Shown here piece after piece: positions 40,559 through 42,261 of a stretch of 42,261 nt of DNA. Position numbers and translations under genes: made by a program. The notes beneath the pieces were generated by a model, which worked only from the letters and a program-made list of their open reading frames with translations, was not told the DNA's origin and did no database searches. Each line of letters begins with the position of its first letter. Position 1 is the stretch's first letter. The DNA comes from an uncultured Saprospiraceae bacterium (lineage in GTDB: Bacteria; Bacteroidota; Bacteroidia; Chitinophagales; Saprospiraceae). The stretch spans positions 1 to 42,261 of the forward strand of contig CALFBG010000174.1 of assembly GCA_937951685.1 (NCBI GenBank), written 5' to 3'.

Positions 40559-42261
40559 ATGCCTAACAAAGAATACATAGTTTTATTACAAATATTTTTA
40601 ATATTTATAATAAAACCTGCGATTATCGCTCAACCCACTCTAGTAGGCAAGCCTGGCTGGTTTACTATTGAGGACGCACAGGAGACCGCAATTCCTGTTC
40701 ATGGACATTTTGATATTCAAAGTGATCCATGTTTTCCTATTTCAAATCAGCTGTCTTTGGACGAAACGTCTAGGACTACCGCTTACGGAGCAAAAGCTAC
40801 GCTGAACTTACCCGCAGAGATCTGCGATAATGAAATAGATGATGATGGTGATGGACTGATCGATGTCTTTGATCCTGATTGTCCTTGTACGGATGATAGC
40901 TCGGTTGGGCTTTGCGAACCTGACTGTGAGTTTACTCCTAATATCAATAATTTTGATATTACCATTGAATGGACCGGAACAGACGACGTCATGACCTTAG
41001 TGCCAGTGGTTGGTGCTGATCTTGATGGCGATCCATCCTCGAGCGAAGTTGTAGGTATTAGAGCAGTCAATATCTTCAACGGTTCAAATGTTACTAATCC
41101 ACTTTATATTATTGACGGAGATGATGGAACGTTAAAATACAATCCAATCACTTTGCCAATTAATGCGAATAATAAAGGTCTAGCAGTTGCGGATGCAGAT
41201 CGAGATGGAAATGCAGAAATCTATTTCATGGTTTCTAATGGTGGTGGAACAGATGCTAGAAAAATTGCTTGTTATGAATTTAATCCACTGGGTACGAATC
41301 CAGCAGGTTCTGGTACGGGTACTTATGATTTTCGTTGGGTATCAAGTGATCGAGTTACTGCTGGGTTAAGTTTTGCGAATAGAAGTTATACACAGTTGTT
41401 TGCCGTTAATGTTGCTGATTTTAATGAAGATGGTGTTCCTGAAGTATATTGTGCGAATGAAGTTTTCAATGCGATAACTGGAGCAAGAATTGCGACGGGT
41501 GGATCTAATTCAATTGGTAGTTTTATTTTCAACTATGCAACACACGCTCACCCACATGCTTATACGGTAGCGGTCGATGTACTTCCTGACGGAGCTTGTG
41601 CAGATTGTTCCGGTTTAGAATTGGTAGCAGGTAACCAAGTATACTCTGTTGACATCGCCAACGGCACGATGCAAGTAGAAAGAACAGCTCCAACTGGTTT
41701 ATTAGATGGGCCTACAGCAATTGCAGATTATGATTTAGATGGTGATTTAGATGGTATTATTTCTACCACGGATGCCAATGGCTCTTACCTATATGTATGG
41801 GATTTACAAACAAATACTCAAATTGGAAATACACATATTATATATAATGGTGCAACGGGAGGTTGGTATCGATCAGCAGGTAATCCAACCGTCGCCGATT
41901 TTGATGGTGATCAAAGACCTGAAATAGGTGTTTGTGGAAACTTCGTTTACCAAGTTGTTGATGATCACACCGTAAATATTAATGGTACGGGTGGCGTACT
42001 TTGGAGTATTTCTACTACGGATAATTCTGGTATGACAGGAGCATCCGCATTTGACTTTAATGCAGATGGCCTTACGGAAGTGGTTTATCGAGATCAAGAT
42101 AACTTAAGAATTATTTCAGGACCTACTGGTTTTAACTTATCTACTTTCGCATGTGGTTCTGCCACCGCTTCGGAATATCCAATCGTTGTAGATATCGATA
42201 ATGATGGAGAAACAGAAGTCGTTTGTACTTGTTCAAATGATGCTTATGGCTATAGCGGTCG
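40559..42261 (+). CDS. Secreted FG-GAP/VCBS-repeat protein, 3'-truncated by the window edge
   Basis: An open frame from the ATG at 40559 runs to the end of the window (567 codons and two bases) with no stop. A signal peptide covers about 1-25 (LLQIFLIFIIKPAIIAQP). An acidic motif follows, EICDNEIDDDGDGLIDVFDPDC, a calcium-binding-like marker common in Bacteroidota secreted proteins. The remainder has FG-GAP/VCBS-type blades, each with D-x-D-x-D-G or similar ligands: VADADRDGNAEIYF, VADFNEDGVPEVYC, IADYDLDGDLDGII, VADFDGDQRPEIGV, AFDFNADGLTEVVY and VDIDNDGETEVVC. This predicts a calcium-binding beta-propeller. A T9SS tail is expected beyond the window but not seen. It may be an adhesin or surface structural protein. 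Confidence 0.88.
   Translation, partial: MPNKEYIVLLQIFLIFIIKPAIIAQPTLVGKPGWFTIEDAQETAIPVHGHFDIQSDPCFPISNQLSLDETSRTTAYGAKATLNLPAEICDNEIDDDGDGLIDVFDPDCPCTDDSSVGLCEPDCEFTPNINNFDITIEWTGTDDVMTLVPVVGADLDGDPSSSEVVGIRAVNIFNGSNVTNPLYIIDGDDGTLKYNPITLPINANNKGLAVADADRDGNAEIYFMVSNGGGTDARKIACYEFNPLGTNPAGSGTGTYDFRWVSSDRVTAGLSFANRSYTQLFAVNVADFNEDGVPEVYCANEVFNAITGARIATGGSNSIGSFIFNYATHAHPHAYTVAVDVLPDGACADCSGLELVAGNQVYSVDIANGTMQVERTAPTGLLDGPTAIADYDLDGDLDGIISTTDANGSYLYVWDLQTNTQIGNTHIIYNGATGGWYRSAGNPTVADFDGDQRPEIGVCGNFVYQVVDDHTVNINGTGGVLWSISTTDNSGMTGASAFDFNADGLTEVVYRDQDNLRIISGPTGFNLSTFACGSATASEYPIVVDIDNDGETEVVCTCSNDAYGYSG

Noticed and set aside
1..42261. CRISPR array, prophage, transposase or integrase
   Set aside because: No regularly spaced direct repeats, phage structural genes or recombinase motifs were seen on either strand.

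Overview
The window comes from a Bacteroidota chromosome, most likely a Saprospiria/Saprospiraceae-like marine or environmental lineage (inference). The signs are: a SusC/SusD pair, TonB-dependent receptors with CarboxypepD_reg-like N-termini, three large secreted proteins with type IX secretion (T9SS) C-terminal sorting domains, a Bacteroidota-type ECF sigma operon, weak or absent Shine-Dalgarno sequences, and AT-rich DNA with extended AT-rich intergenic spacers. No tRNA, rRNA, CRISPR array, transposase or phage gene was recognised.

Layout: 1-582 is non-coding and holds one copy of a dispersed repeat. 583-3063 encodes a TonB-dependent receptor, facing a two-gene minus-strand unit (3085-4209: DUF1330-like protein and an atypical histidine phosphatase). 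4210-4832 holds a short repeat copy and an unexplained GC-richer patch with a small ORF. 4833-5897 is an ACAD10/11-type phosphotransferase. 6353-13615 is the metabolic centrepiece: SusC, SusD and a secreted LamG + PNGase F-like protein, which look like a small N-glycoprotein utilisation locus. 14034-18014 carries a TSUP anion transporter, an M1 metallopeptidase and a membrane protein. 18034-21928 (minus strand) carries a GT39-type glycosyltransferase, a membrane-anchored LuxR-type regulator and a two-domain MobA-like protein. 22523-27016 is a 1497-residue secreted modular protein. 27127-28742 (minus) is a DoxX-MFS pair with a 4-nt overlap. 29336-32471 is an ECF sigma factor, a protein joining an inner-membrane anchor to an outer-membrane barrel, and a lipoprotein. 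33029-34426 is an arginine decarboxylase of the PLP fold III type. 34970-39868 is a 1632-residue beta-helix protein with ten tandem Ig-like repeats and a T9SS tail. 40559 onward is a truncated FG-GAP/VCBS-type secreted protein.

Points most worth a second look: (1) a previously unlabelled repeat family with about 15-bp terminal inverted repeats, two full copies (163 and 164 bp) and one 47-bp copy; (2) a PNGase F-like enzyme in which two of three catalytic acids align but the third appears to be Gln; (3) a coupled sigma factor and apparent trans-envelope protein; (4) a histidine phosphatase whose second catalytic His is replaced by Ser, next to an acyl-CoA-associated kinase; (5) a structured, possibly transcribed non-coding region at about 32712-32888.
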